64,000 bases of DNA. It comes from JAOUEA01 sp963762075. Its GTDB lineage: Bacteria > Actinomycetota > UBA4738 > HRBIN12. Shown here piece by piece: positions 25,052 to 33,459 of this stretch (positions are counted from its first letter, which is position 1; each line of letters opens with the position of its first letter). Under the pieces are notes generated by a model. The model was given only the letters and a program-made list of their open reading frames with translations. It was not told where the DNA came from and searched no databases. The translations under genes and the position numbers were made by a program. The DNA is taken from contig CAVXJC010000004.1 in the NCBI GenBank assembly GCA_963762075.1, positions 1 to 64,000 of the forward strand, in the 5' to 3' direction.

Positions 25052-25522
25052 TCAGAACTGGTTGTAGAAGCCTGTGCCGGCGATGCGCTCGCGCTCCTCG
25101 GCCGAGACCTCGACATCGGCGGGGCTCAGCAGGTACACGCGGTTGGCAACCAGTTCGATCTTGCCGTCGAGCCCGTACACGAGCCCGCTCGCGAAGTCGA
25201 CGAGGCGTCGCGCGATCGCATCCTCTGTGGCCTGCAGGTTCATGATCACCGCGGTGCCGTCCTTGAAGCGATCGGCCACCTCGCGCGCCTCGTTGAAGCG
25301 CTTCGGCTCGGACTTGTGGATCGAGCTCATGCCGGACGAGACCGAGCGGGGCGACGCGATCGTACGCACGACGCCCTCGGACCCAGCGGGCACCTCACGG
25401 ACGGCCTGTGGGCGCATGCGGCGTACGGGAGCAGGGTCGGCTTCGGGCATGTCGTCCACGAAATCTTCGTCTTCTTCGACGAGCCCCAGGTAGTTCAGCG
25501 TCTTCTTCCACACGCCGGCCAT
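25052..25522 (-). CDS. sepF: Cell division protein SepF
   Basis: A 156-residue protein: N-terminal amphipathic membrane anchor MAGVWKKTLNYLGLVEEDED, an acidic/Arg linker, then the SepF core (NEAREVADRFKDGTAVIMNL, RRLVDFASGLVYGLDGKIEL, VANRVYLLSPADVEVS). SepF tethers FtsZ to the membrane in bacteria without FtsA, which fits this cluster, where no ftsA is present. The ATG at 25522 was chosen because it gives the conserved anchor; the longer frame overlaps yggS. Confidence 0.95.
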   Translation of the reverse strand: MAGVWKKTLNYLGLVEEDEDFVDDMPEADPAPVRRMRPQAVREVPAGSEGVVRTIASPRSVSSGMSSIHKSEPKRFNEAREVADRFKDGTAVIMNLQATEDAIARRLVDFASGLVYGLDGKIELVANRVYLLSPADVEVSAEERERIAGTGFYNQF

Positions 25523-25538
25523 CTCCGTTCCTCTCGTG

Positions 25539-26261
25539 TCACGGGGGGCCGTGTGGCTCCCGCTTCGGCCCACCATCAGACGCTCTGGGGCCGAACAATG
25601 CCGTTCCGATGCGCACCATGGTAGCGCCTTCCTCTATCGCAGCCTCGTAATCCAACGACATCCCCATGCTCAAGTCCACCACGTCGTCATGGTTCAGCGC
25701 GATGGCATCTCGGAGCTCACGGAGCCGGCGGAACCACCGACGAGCGTCGTCATCGATCCCACCCAACGGCGGGATCGTCATGAGCCCCCGAAGATGCAGC
25801 CCTCCGAGCCCTGCCACGTGATCGGCGAACGCGGGTACGTCGCCGGGGTCCACACCCACGCGCCCGTGCGTGAAGTCGACCTCGATCAGGGCGTCGATGG
25901 TGCGCCCTGCCTCGGCGGCGCGGCGGGCGAGCCGCTCGGTCGCGCGCACGCCCGACAGGGTCTCGACCATGTCGGCAAAGGCGGCGACGTGGTGGGCCGA
26001 GCCGGTCTGGAGCGCGCCGATGTAGTGCCATCGAGCCCCGGGAACCGCGGCGTGCAGATCTCGCATCTCCCGGACGTAGTTCTGTCCGATCGCCGTGACG
26101 CCCCTCTCGACGATCCAGCGGATCGGCTCGACCGGTTGGGTCTTCGCGGCGGCCACCAGCAGCACCGACGACACATCGCGGTCGGAGCGTTCACAGGCGC
26201 CAGCGATCCTCTCGCGGATCTCCTCGAGGTTTCGTTCGATCTCTGCCCGGCCGGCCTGCAT
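25539..26261 (-). CDS. yggS: YggS-family pyridoxal phosphate homeostasis protein
   Basis: A 240-residue PLP-binding protein of the YggS/PROSC family: LLVAAAKTQPVEPI holds the PLP Lys, IGQNYVREM, WHYIGALQTG, LIEVDFTHGRVGVDP and SMGMSLDYEAAIEEGATMVRIG (the phosphate-binding end) match. It buffers free PLP and affects vitamin B6 and amino-acid balance. Its position between ftsZ and sepF is conserved in actinobacteria. The ATG at 26261 (MQAGRAEIERNLEEI) matches the family start; an upstream in-frame start would add 18 unlikely residues. Confidence 0.93.
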   Translation of the reverse strand: MQAGRAEIERNLEEIRERIAGACERSDRDVSSVLLVAAAKTQPVEPIRWIVERGVTAIGQNYVREMRDLHAAVPGARWHYIGALQTGSAHHVAAFADMVETLSGVRATERLARRAAEAGRTIDALIEVDFTHGRVGVDPGDVPAFADHVAGLGGLHLRGLMTIPPLGGIDDDARRWFRRLRELRDAIALNHDDVVDLSMGMSLDYEAAIEEGATMVRIGTALFGPRASDGGPKREPHGPP

Positions 26262-26342
26262 GCCGTCATCGTGCCATGCGCCGGTGCGGGAGCCGGCTCG
26301 CTCATCACGGGGCACGATGCCGGCCGCCGCTCGAACGAGAAC

Positions 26343-26411
26343 GGGGGCGGGGAGTCTCTCGGCCGGGAGGCGGGGGAAGGGCGCCTCCGGTCTCGATCTC
26401 TCCCCGCCCCC
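26343..26411 (-). terminator. Large hairpin between ftsZ and yggS
   Basis: A perfect 12-base inverted repeat (GGGGGCGGGGAG at 26343-26354 against CTCCCCGCCCCC at 26400-26411) encloses a second stem (GGAGGCG / CGCCTCC). On the ftsZ transcript it lies just downstream of the stop codon and could end or reduce transcription into yggS-sepF, or stabilise the ftsZ message. Only a weak T-rich stretch follows. Confidence 0.45.
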
Positions 26412-26462
26412 ACGCCCTTGTGGGCCGCGCGGAGCGAGTCACATCTCCTCGATGCTCTGCGT

Positions 26463-27629
26463 CTAGCTCTTCAGGAAGTCGGGGATGTCGAGATCCTCCT
26501 CGGCGTCGAACGACACCGATCGTTGTGGCTCCTGTTCGCCGGTCGTGAACACATCGCCCTCGTCGTCGACCTCGTCGGCCAGGATCGACGGGAACTCCCC
26601 GCGGCCCGGCTCGTCGGATCGGGCCGGCTCTTCGAGCAGGCGAGAGAGCCGCGATTCGAACTGATTGCCGGTCGCGCTCGGAGCGACCTTGTCGAAGCCT
26701 GCCGCCACGACGGTCACGCGGACTTCCTCGCCGAGCGCGTCGTCGACGACGGCGCCGAAGATGATGTTCGCGTCGGGGTGGGCCACCCGGGTGATTGCCT
26801 CGGCGGCCTGGTTCACCTCGTGCAGGGTCAGGTCTGTCGGGCCCGCGATCGATAGCAGTACACCCTTGGCGCCGTCGATCGAGCTCTCGAGCAGCGGCGA
26901 GCTGATCGCGGCCTTCGATGCCTCGGTCGCCCGATCTGAGCCGGACCCGAGCCCGATGCCCATGAGCGCGGAACCGGCGCCTGACATGACCGACTTCACG
27001 TCAGCGAAGTCGAGGTTGATCAGTCCGGGTGTGGTGATCAGCGACGTGATGCCGTCGACGCCCTGGAAGAGCACCTGATCCGCCATGCGGAAGGCCTCGA
27101 CCATCGGCATGTTCGGGTCGGCCACCTGGAGCAGGCGATCGTTCGGCACGACGATCAGCGTGTCGACGGCCTTCTTCAGTTCGGTGATGCCCAGATCGGC
27201 CTGGGTCGCGCGCTTACGACCCTCGAAGCCGAACGGGCGCGTCACCACGCCGATCGTGAGCGCTCCGAGCCCCTTGGCCACCTCGGCGACGACGGGCGCA
27301 CCGCCGGTGCCGGTGCCCCCGCCCTCGCCCGCAGTGATGAACACCATGTCGGCGCCCTTGAGGATCTCCTCGATCTCGTCAGCGTGCTCCGTCGATGCGG
27401 ACTTGCCCACCTCGGGATCGGAGCCGGCCCCCAGACCCCGGGTCGTCTCACGTCCGATATCGAGCTTCACCTCCGCGTCGGACATCAGCAGCGTCTGCGC
27501 ATCGGTATTGACGGCGATGAACTCGACGCCCCGCAGGCCTGCCTCGATCATGCGGTTCACCGCGTTCACTCCACCACCACCGATGCCGACCACCTTGATC
27601 ACCGCGAGGTAGTTCTGGGGAACGTCCAT
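26463..27629 (-). CDS. ftsZ: Cell division GTPase FtsZ
   Basis: A 388-residue tubulin homologue that forms the Z-ring. It has VVGIGGGGVNAVNRMIE, the tubulin signature GEGGGTGTGGAPVVAEVAKG, the T7 loop NLDFADVKSVMSGAGSALMG with catalytic Asp, and the C-terminal peptide DLDIPDFLKS that binds SepF and other partners. GTP-binding residues appear intact. The start follows GGAGG and a small CGAGCTTCGGCTCG hairpin. A perfect dyad further upstream may be an operator. Confidence 0.98.
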   Translation of the reverse strand: MDVPQNYLAVIKVVGIGGGGVNAVNRMIEAGLRGVEFIAVNTDAQTLLMSDAEVKLDIGRETTRGLGAGSDPEVGKSASTEHADEIEEILKGADMVFITAGEGGGTGTGGAPVVAEVAKGLGALTIGVVTRPFGFEGRKRATQADLGITELKKAVDTLIVVPNDRLLQVADPNMPMVEAFRMADQVLFQGVDGITSLITTPGLINLDFADVKSVMSGAGSALMGIGLGSGSDRATEASKAAISSPLLESSIDGAKGVLLSIAGPTDLTLHEVNQAAEAITRVAHPDANIIFGAVVDDALGEEVRVTVVAAGFDKVAPSATGNQFESRLSRLLEEPARSDEPGRGEFPSILADEVDDEGDVFTTGEQEPQRSVSFDAEEDLDIPDFLKS

Positions 27630-27642
27630 CTGTCTTCCTCCA

Positions 27643-27737
27643 CGAGCCGAAGCTCGACGTCAACCTGGGGAATGTAGCGACCTCAACCCCCTGAACGATA
27701 ACCGTCAAGTGGACGGTTATTGTCATATCTACATGAC
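27643..27737 (-). promoter_or_regulatory. ftsZ leader with a perfect operator-like dyad and two hairpins
   Basis: The ftsQ-ftsZ gap contains three symmetric elements: CGAGCCGAAGCTCG (27643-27656, a UUCG-type hairpin just before the ftsZ ribosome binding site), ATAACCGTC-AAGTG-GACGGTTAT (27698-27720, a perfect nine-base inverted repeat), and GTCAT-ATCTAC-ATGAC (27722-27737). The stretch is much richer in A+T than its surroundings. On the ftsZ strand the second dyad contains TTGACGG, a possible -35 box. An ftsZ-specific promoter with an operator is inferred; no regulator was identified. Confidence 0.45.
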
Positions 27738-27826
27738 GTAGAGTCCCGGAAGTTACTAAGGATCGGCAGGTCCGTCAAGCCTCTGGATGAAGAGGATTGC
27801 TCGGTCAGATGACAGACGAGTGATGG

Positions 27827-28684
27827 TCAGTCCAAGTTCGATGGATCCGCCGAGGGATCGGGCGTCGAGTGCGGTATGGGCGATCCGACGAATCGTGCCG
27901 TCGGGGCGGCCGGTGCCGTGACGTCGATCGACACCAATCCCCTGCCTTCGCGCTCGGCGAAGTCCAAGATCGCGCGCAGCGCCCGGGCCTTGGCCGAGGC
28001 CGAGTCGACAGCTCCGTAGCGCACCTCGACCTGACCGTCGACGACGAGGATGATCGACCCGTCGGACGACACGAGCAAGGTTTCCACACGACGGCGGAGC
28101 GCGGGGGGCATCGGCCGCACCACCGCACCTGCCGACGCGGCCATCTGGGTCGAGGATCCGGATCCGTCGGCCGCGATGACCTCGGGAAGCTCCACCGACC
28201 ACGGTGCCCGCCCGAGCACGGTGCCATCTCCGGCCACGAGGCTGCGGGCGCCGTCGAGCTCAGCGACGAGCAGGGCAGAGCGCTCGATCACCGAGATCCG
28301 GATCGTTCGTGGGAACGTCGTTTCGACGGTCGCATCGCGGATCCAAGGATGCATCTCGAGGCGAGTTTCAGCGCCGCCTTCATCGAGGTGGACCACGTTG
28401 CTCCCCAAGCCGAGGCCGGCGGCGCGGAGAACCTGGCGCGGACCCAGATGTTCCTCCCCCTTCACTTCGACCACCCTCGCCCCGAAGATCGAGGTGTAGC
28501 TGAGCGTGACACCGCCCGTGGCGAGCACGACGGCGGCCGCCCCGATGATCGCCCAAGGACGCAACTTGCGACGTCGATCCTCATCGACTCGAAGGATCGA
28601 CGGCGCGGGTGCGATCGGGGTCTCGATCCCCGATCGACCCGTTTCCGGAGACCCTTTCCCCGTCACGCGATCATCCATCGACAC
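27827..28684 (-). CDS. ftsQ: Cell division protein FtsQ (POTRA domain)
   Basis: A 285-residue bitopic protein: charged cytoplasmic N-terminus, one transmembrane segment (PWAIIGAAAVVLATGGVTL), then a POTRA domain (ARVVEVKGEEHLGPRQVLRA, NVVHLDEGGAETRLEMHPWI, VETTFPRTIRISVIERSALL) and the FtsQ beta domain (EVRYGAVDSASAKARALRAI). It belongs to the FtsQ-FtsL-FtsB divisome subcomplex. The start overlaps the murB stop by 14 bases. Confidence 0.93.
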   Translation of the reverse strand: MSMDDRVTGKGSPETGRSGIETPIAPAPSILRVDEDRRRKLRPWAIIGAAAVVLATGGVTLSYTSIFGARVVEVKGEEHLGPRQVLRAAGLGLGSNVVHLDEGGAETRLEMHPWIRDATVETTFPRTIRISVIERSALLVAELDGARSLVAGDGTVLGRAPWSVELPEVIAADGSGSSTQMAASAGAVVRPMPPALRRRVETLLVSSDGSIILVVDGQVEVRYGAVDSASAKARALRAILDFAEREGRGLVSIDVTAPAAPTARFVGSPIPHSTPDPSADPSNLD

Positions 28685-29600
28685 GGTCGAACTCCCCGAT
28701 CATCTGCACCTCCGGTTCGAGCTCGATGCCGGTGCGGGAGGAGACTTCGCGCCGAACCAGCTCGATCAACATCCAGACGTCATCGGCCGACGCCATCTGG
28801 CCGGCGACGATGAAGTTCGCATGCTTGTGTGAGAGCTCGACTCCGCCCACCCGGGTTCCCTTGAGGCCCGCCTCCTCGATCAAGCGCGCGGAGTGATCGC
28901 CGGGGGGATTGCGGAACACGCTGCCGCAGTTGGGCTCCGCGAGCGGCTGGGTGCGCCGGCGCCACTCGCGTGCCTCGCTCATCGAAGCGCGGATCGCTGT
29001 CGGCTCGCCGGGATGCAGCCCTACCGTGGCGCCGATCACGATCGCGTCGGCAGCGAGGCCCGACCGTCGGTACGCGAACTCCAGCCCCGCGGCGTCGCTG
29101 CGCTCCGCAGTGCCGTCGAGGAGGCGGAACACCTCGATCTCGACGACCACGTCCGACATCTCGGCGCCGTGTGCGCCGGCGTTCATCTTGACCGCCCCGC
29201 CGACCGACGCCGGGATCGCGACACCGAAGGCCAGCCCGGCGAGTCCGTGGCGAAGTGCCACGCCGGCGAGGGCAGGGAGCGGCATGGAGCCGCCGGCCGT
29301 GATGCGATCACCATCTCGGGCGGACCAGCGATAGGCACGGCCGAGCCTCAGCACCAGGCCGTCGAACCCTCGATCGGAGACGAGCACGTTCGACCCCTTG
29401 CCGATGACCGCGTACTCGAGGCCCGACTCCATGATCGCCTGAGAGGCTGCCGCCAGATCAGAATCGGACTCCGGCTCGAGGTACAGCGCCGCCGGGCCTC
29501 CGATGCGGAAGGTCGTGAGCGGCGCCATCGGGAAGGCGGTACGGAGCCTGTCGCCGCAAGCCGCCCGAAGGATCGCCTCGGCTCGCGCGATATCACCCAT
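28671..29600 (-). CDS. murB: UDP-N-acetylenolpyruvoylglucosamine reductase
   Basis: A 309-residue FAD enzyme that reduces UDP-GlcNAc-enolpyruvate to UDP-MurNAc. Signs are PLTTFRIGGPAALY, the FAD-binding VIGKGSNVLVSDRGF, IPASVGGAVKMNAGAHG, FAYRRSG and the proton-donor Ser loop NCGSVFRNP, plus LSHKHANFIVA. The ATG at 29600 overlaps the murC stop by 8 bases; it gives the proper N-terminus (MGDIARAEAI). Confidence 0.95.
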   Translation of the reverse strand: MGDIARAEAILRAACGDRLRTAFPMAPLTTFRIGGPAALYLEPESDSDLAAASQAIMESGLEYAVIGKGSNVLVSDRGFDGLVLRLGRAYRWSARDGDRITAGGSMPLPALAGVALRHGLAGLAFGVAIPASVGGAVKMNAGAHGAEMSDVVVEIEVFRLLDGTAERSDAAGLEFAYRRSGLAADAIVIGATVGLHPGEPTAIRASMSEAREWRRRTQPLAEPNCGSVFRNPPGDHSARLIEEAGLKGTRVGGVELSHKHANFIVAGQMASADDVWMLIELVRREVSSRTGIELEPEVQMIGEFDRVDG

Positions 29601-31017
29601 GCCGCACCCCGAGCCGCTCGAGCACGGCATCGCCCAGCATCCACACATCGCCGCAGCCCATCGTCAGCACGAGGTCGCCATCGCGCACCTCGCGCTCGAG
29701 GTAGTCGATGGCGTCGCCCCGGTGGGGCAGGTACACGACCGGGGTCGACGGTGACGCCAGTTGAACACCTTCGACCACGAGCTTGCCGGTCACGCCCGGG
29801 ATCGGCTCTTGCGCGGCGCCGTCGACATCGGTGACCAGCACGAGGTCGGCAGCGACAACGCTCGCCCCCAGCTCGCGCCAGAGCGCCTGCACCCGCGAGT
29901 ACCGGTGCGGCTGCACGAGCGCGATCACACGCCGGGGACCGCGCCGACGAGCCGTCTCGATCGTGACCGCCATCTCGACAGGGGTGTGGCCGTAGTCGTC
30001 GAAGAAGTCGGCCCCCCGAGCGCGACCTCGATGCTCGAAGCGTCGGTGCACCCCGGCGAACGATGCCACCTCGGCGGCCGCCTTCGGAAGGGCCACACCA
30101 ACCAGACCGGCGACGCCGATCGCGGCCGCCGCGTTCAGCAGGTTGTGCTCGCCGTCGACCCGCAACCTGATGGGCGCGACGGTGCCCGATCGATCGCGGA
30201 CGCTCCCGACCGCTCCATCCGGGCCGAGCTCGTCGATCGCGACGACGAGGTCGTTGCCCGGATCCAGGCCGTACCGCAGGGCAGACACCTCGGCCGCATC
30301 GAGCACCGATCGCACTCCGGGGTCGTCGCCACAGGCCACCACGTGGTGACAGCTCGCGACGAAGGCACCGAACGCCGACTCGATCTCGGCACGACCCCCC
30401 GGATAGAAGTCGACGTGATCGATGTCGACATTCGTCACGACCCCGACATGCGGCCGTGTCAACAGGAACGATCCGTCGCTCTCGTCGGCCTCGAACACGA
30501 ACAGATCACCGCTCCCGGCGCGCGCGCCGCTTCCGCTCTCGTTGAGATCTCCCCCGATGAGATAGCTCGGATCGAGGCCGGCTCGTTCGAGGACCGAGGC
30601 GATCATCGATGTCGTGGTCGTCTTGCCGTGGGTACCTGCAATGGCGATCGAGCGAGAGCCCGCGGCGATCGACGCGAGCGCCTGCTGACGAGCCCAGACC
30701 GCCAGACCGCGCTCGCGAGCCGCGGCGAGCTCGACGTTTCCTTCTGCGATCGCGCTCGAGATGATCACCGCGTCGGGCGAGGCGATGCGAGCGGCGTCGT
30801 GGCCGACCCACACGTCGGCTCCCGCATCGCGGAGCTCCGAGATGCCCTTGGAATCCTTCATGTCCGAACCGGTGACGCTGATGCCGCGCGCCCGCAGGAG
30901 TCTCGCCAGGTTGCGCATGCCGGCACCGCCGATGCCGATCATGTGCACCGATCCCACGTCGTGAAGGGTCGGCACCGCAAGGGTGGGGATGCTTCCGGCA
31001 GGGGGAACATACGTCAT
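29593..31017 (-). CDS. murC: UDP-N-acetylmuramate-L-alanine ligase
   Basis: A 474-residue Mur ligase that adds L-Ala to UDP-MurNAc. The N-terminal VHMIGIGGAGMRNLARLL binds the UDP moiety, IAGTHGKTTTTSMIAS is the ATP P-loop, and VFEADESDGSFL, TNVDIDHVDFY and FDDYGHTPVEM are MurC-specific. The ATG shares its A with the murG stop codon (TGATG). Longer in-frame starts inside murG were rejected because their product shows no MurC features. Confidence 0.96.
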   Translation of the reverse strand: MTYVPPAGSIPTLAVPTLHDVGSVHMIGIGGAGMRNLARLLRARGISVTGSDMKDSKGISELRDAGADVWVGHDAARIASPDAVIISSAIAEGNVELAAARERGLAVWARQQALASIAAGSRSIAIAGTHGKTTTTSMIASVLERAGLDPSYLIGGDLNESGSGARAGSGDLFVFEADESDGSFLLTRPHVGVVTNVDIDHVDFYPGGRAEIESAFGAFVASCHHVVACGDDPGVRSVLDAAEVSALRYGLDPGNDLVVAIDELGPDGAVGSVRDRSGTVAPIRLRVDGEHNLLNAAAAIGVAGLVGVALPKAAAEVASFAGVHRRFEHRGRARGADFFDDYGHTPVEMAVTIETARRRGPRRVIALVQPHRYSRVQALWRELGASVVAADLVLVTDVDGAAQEPIPGVTGKLVVEGVQLASPSTPVVYLPHRGDAIDYLEREVRDGDLVLTMGCGDVWMLGDAVLERLGVRHG

Positions 31018-32117
31018 CACGCCACGACCTCCGCCACCAGTCCGGCGATGCGCTCGTCTGCGTCGGGGCTCGCCCATGCGAGCATCGATGCGGTCATCGC
31101 CGTCCTGCGCTCCACGTCGGCGAGCAGCGCCGAGATGCGGCCCGCGAGGACCGTCGCAGACAGATCGGGCTCGAGCAGCACATCGGCGCCTCCCGCCCGT
31201 TCCAGCTCTCTGGCGTTCGCCTCCTGATGGTTCTCGGTGGCATGCGGATAGGGCACGAGGATCGAGGGCACACCGCACGCCGCGAGCTCCGATACGGTTC
31301 CCGAACCCGATCGGGCGACGGCGATGTCGCTCACCGCCAGCGCCAGGTCCATCCGGTCGATGAACCCCACCACCCGCACGAGCAGCTCGCCGGCCGAACG
31401 CGCCGCGGGGGCGACCTCCTCGATATGGTCCGGGCCGGTGGCCACGAGCAGCTGCAGGTCGGCGCGATCCCGTAGTTCCCCGACCACGGCGGCGATCACC
31501 TGGTCGAGCCGCCTCGCACCCTGGCTGCCACCGAACACCGACACCGTCGCGCGCCCACCATCGAGCCCGAAGTCTCGAAGCGCCTGCTTCCGGCGCTCCT
31601 CGCGGTCCGCCGCCACCTCGGCGATCTGGCGGCGGATGGGGTCACCCGTTCGCACCACCCGCGTGCTCGATGGCAAGCGCTTGGCCGTGGCCTCGAACGT
31701 GGTGGCGACGACGCTCGCCCACCGGGCGGCGATGCGGTTGACCACGCCGGGCACGGCGTTCGGCTCGATGAGCACGATGGGTGTTCGCGAACGGCGCGCC
31801 GCCCAGATCGCCGGGGCGCTCGCGTAGCCACCGATGCCGACGACGACGTCGCACGCCCGCACGAGCGGACGGACGGTGCGGGCAGCGACCATCGTCAGGG
31901 ACAACACCTTCACGGTGTGCAACGAGACGCGCGTCTGCGCCGACGCGACACGCATCGAGGTGAACGGGAACCTCGCGGCGGGTACGAGCGAGGCCTCCTG
32001 GCCGCTCGACGAGCCCACGAATCGTACGTCGTGGCCCGCATCACGCAGACGCTCCGCGACCGCGATCGCAGGGAAGACGTGTCCCGCCGTGCCACCACCC
32101 GACATCACGACCCTCAT
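31017..32117 (-). CDS. murG: Undecaprenyl-PP-MurNAc-pentapeptide GlcNAc transferase
   Basis: A 366-residue GT-B glycosyltransferase that makes lipid II from lipid I on the inner membrane face. It shows MSGGGTAGHVFPAIAVAERL, GIGGYASAPAIWAARR, VLIEPNAVPGVVNRI, VFGGSQGARRLDQ and SGSGTVSELAACGVPSILVP, ending in HATENHQEANA. The ATG at 32117 overlaps the ftsW stop by 4 bases. Confidence 0.96.
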   Translation of the reverse strand: MRVVMSGGGTAGHVFPAIAVAERLRDAGHDVRFVGSSSGQEASLVPAARFPFTSMRVASAQTRVSLHTVKVLSLTMVAARTVRPLVRACDVVVGIGGYASAPAIWAARRSRTPIVLIEPNAVPGVVNRIAARWASVVATTFEATAKRLPSSTRVVRTGDPIRRQIAEVAADREERRKQALRDFGLDGGRATVSVFGGSQGARRLDQVIAAVVGELRDRADLQLLVATGPDHIEEVAPAARSAGELLVRVVGFIDRMDLALAVSDIAVARSGSGTVSELAACGVPSILVPYPHATENHQEANARELERAGGADVLLEPDLSATVLAGRISALLADVERRTAMTASMLAWASPDADERIAGLVAEVVA

Positions 32118-33459
32118 CGAACGGCCTTCCTGCCGGTCGTCTTCTGGCGGGCCGGCTGACGGCGGCCGTTCGTGGTCGTGATGCGTCGGGCGGGCGCCCG
32201 TGTGCTCGCCCCGGAACGTCGGGCTGCCGCCCGCGTCGACGCCGCCTTGGGTACCGCGTGCGCACTCGCCCGTGCGACGCTCGCGAGCACCCCGATGCCC
32301 GCGAGTGTCACGACCAGGGCCGTGCCACCGAACGACAGCAGCGGCAGCGGCACACCCGTGATCGGCATCAGCCCGGTGACCGCACCGAGGTTGATGATCG
32401 TTTGTATGCCGATCCATCCCGTGATGCCCGCGGCGAGCAGCCGTCCGAACGTGTCGGGAGCCGCGATCGCGATCCGGATCCCCGCGAAGAGCAGCAACGC
32501 GAACAAGGCGAGCACGACCAGCGCCCCCAGGAGCCCTAGCTCCTCACCGACGATCGCGAAGATGAAGTCGGAGTGCGCATTCGGCAGGTAGTCCCACTTC
32601 TGACGGCTGGCGCCGAGTCCGACCCCGTCCATCCCCCCGAGCCGAACGCGATCAGACCTTGGATCAGCTGGAACCCCGCGTCGCCGGGATCGTTCCAGGG
32701 GTTGAGGAACGAGTCGACGAAGCGCGAGCGACGGTAGGTGGTGCCGAAGATGAGGAGGATCGTGCCCGCCAGGGCGACGGCGACCGTGAACACCATGTGG
32801 CGCGCGCGCACACCGGCCACGAACAGCAGCACGATCACCGATCCGCAAATGACCACGGTGGTACCGAGATCGCGCTGCATGATGACGAGGACCGCTACGA
32901 CCAGCACGACGGGCGCGAGCGGGATCAACAGATGCACGGGGTCGTCGAGATTTCCCCACTTCTTGGCCAGCACGGCAGCCGCGAACGCGATCATCGCGAG
33001 CTTCATGAGCTCGGCGGGCTGCAGGGTCACGGGGCCGAGGTCGATCCATCGGGAGGCGCCATTCAGCGACGTGCCCACCGACGGATGGAATGTCACGAGC
33101 ATGAGGGGCACGAGGACGAGGAGCATCGGAACAGCGAGCTTGCGCCAGGCGGTGTGCGGCAGTCGCACCGCGATCACGAGCGCGATGATGCCGCCGATCG
33201 CGTAGATGCCCTGTCGCTGGAAATACCAGAAGGCATTGCCGTCGTAGCCCTGCGTCGCCGAGACCGAGCCGGCCGACATGACCATCGCGAGGCCGAGCAC
33301 GGTGAGCGCTGCAGTCGGCACGAGGAGAAGCAGCACGTTGACCCGGGCGACGTGCATCGCCTCGGCGCGGCGCCTCGGCTCACTCACCACACGAAGGTGT
33401 CTCGCCCGGCCGACGGATCTGCGCCTGTCGGCCGGCTGCGACCGGCGCTTAGCCGCCAC
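32114..33459 (-). CDS. ftsW: Lipid II polymerase / division protein FtsW (one frameshift)
   Basis: A SEDS-family glycosyltransferase with about ten membrane spans. The N-terminal frame carries SVGTSLNGASRWIDLGPVTL, LQPAELMKLAMIAF, MQRDLGTTVVI and GFQLIQGLIAFGSGGWTG. The second frame continues VGLGASRQKWDYLPNAHSDF, FAIVGEELGLLGA, and TGVPLPLLSFGGTALV, followed by an Ala/Arg-rich basic tail. Restoring one C in the run at 32622-32625 gives GSGGWTGVGLGASRQKW, the expected FtsW sequence. FtsW is essential, so a sequencing error is the likely cause. Start overlaps murD by 11 bases. Confidence 0.9.
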
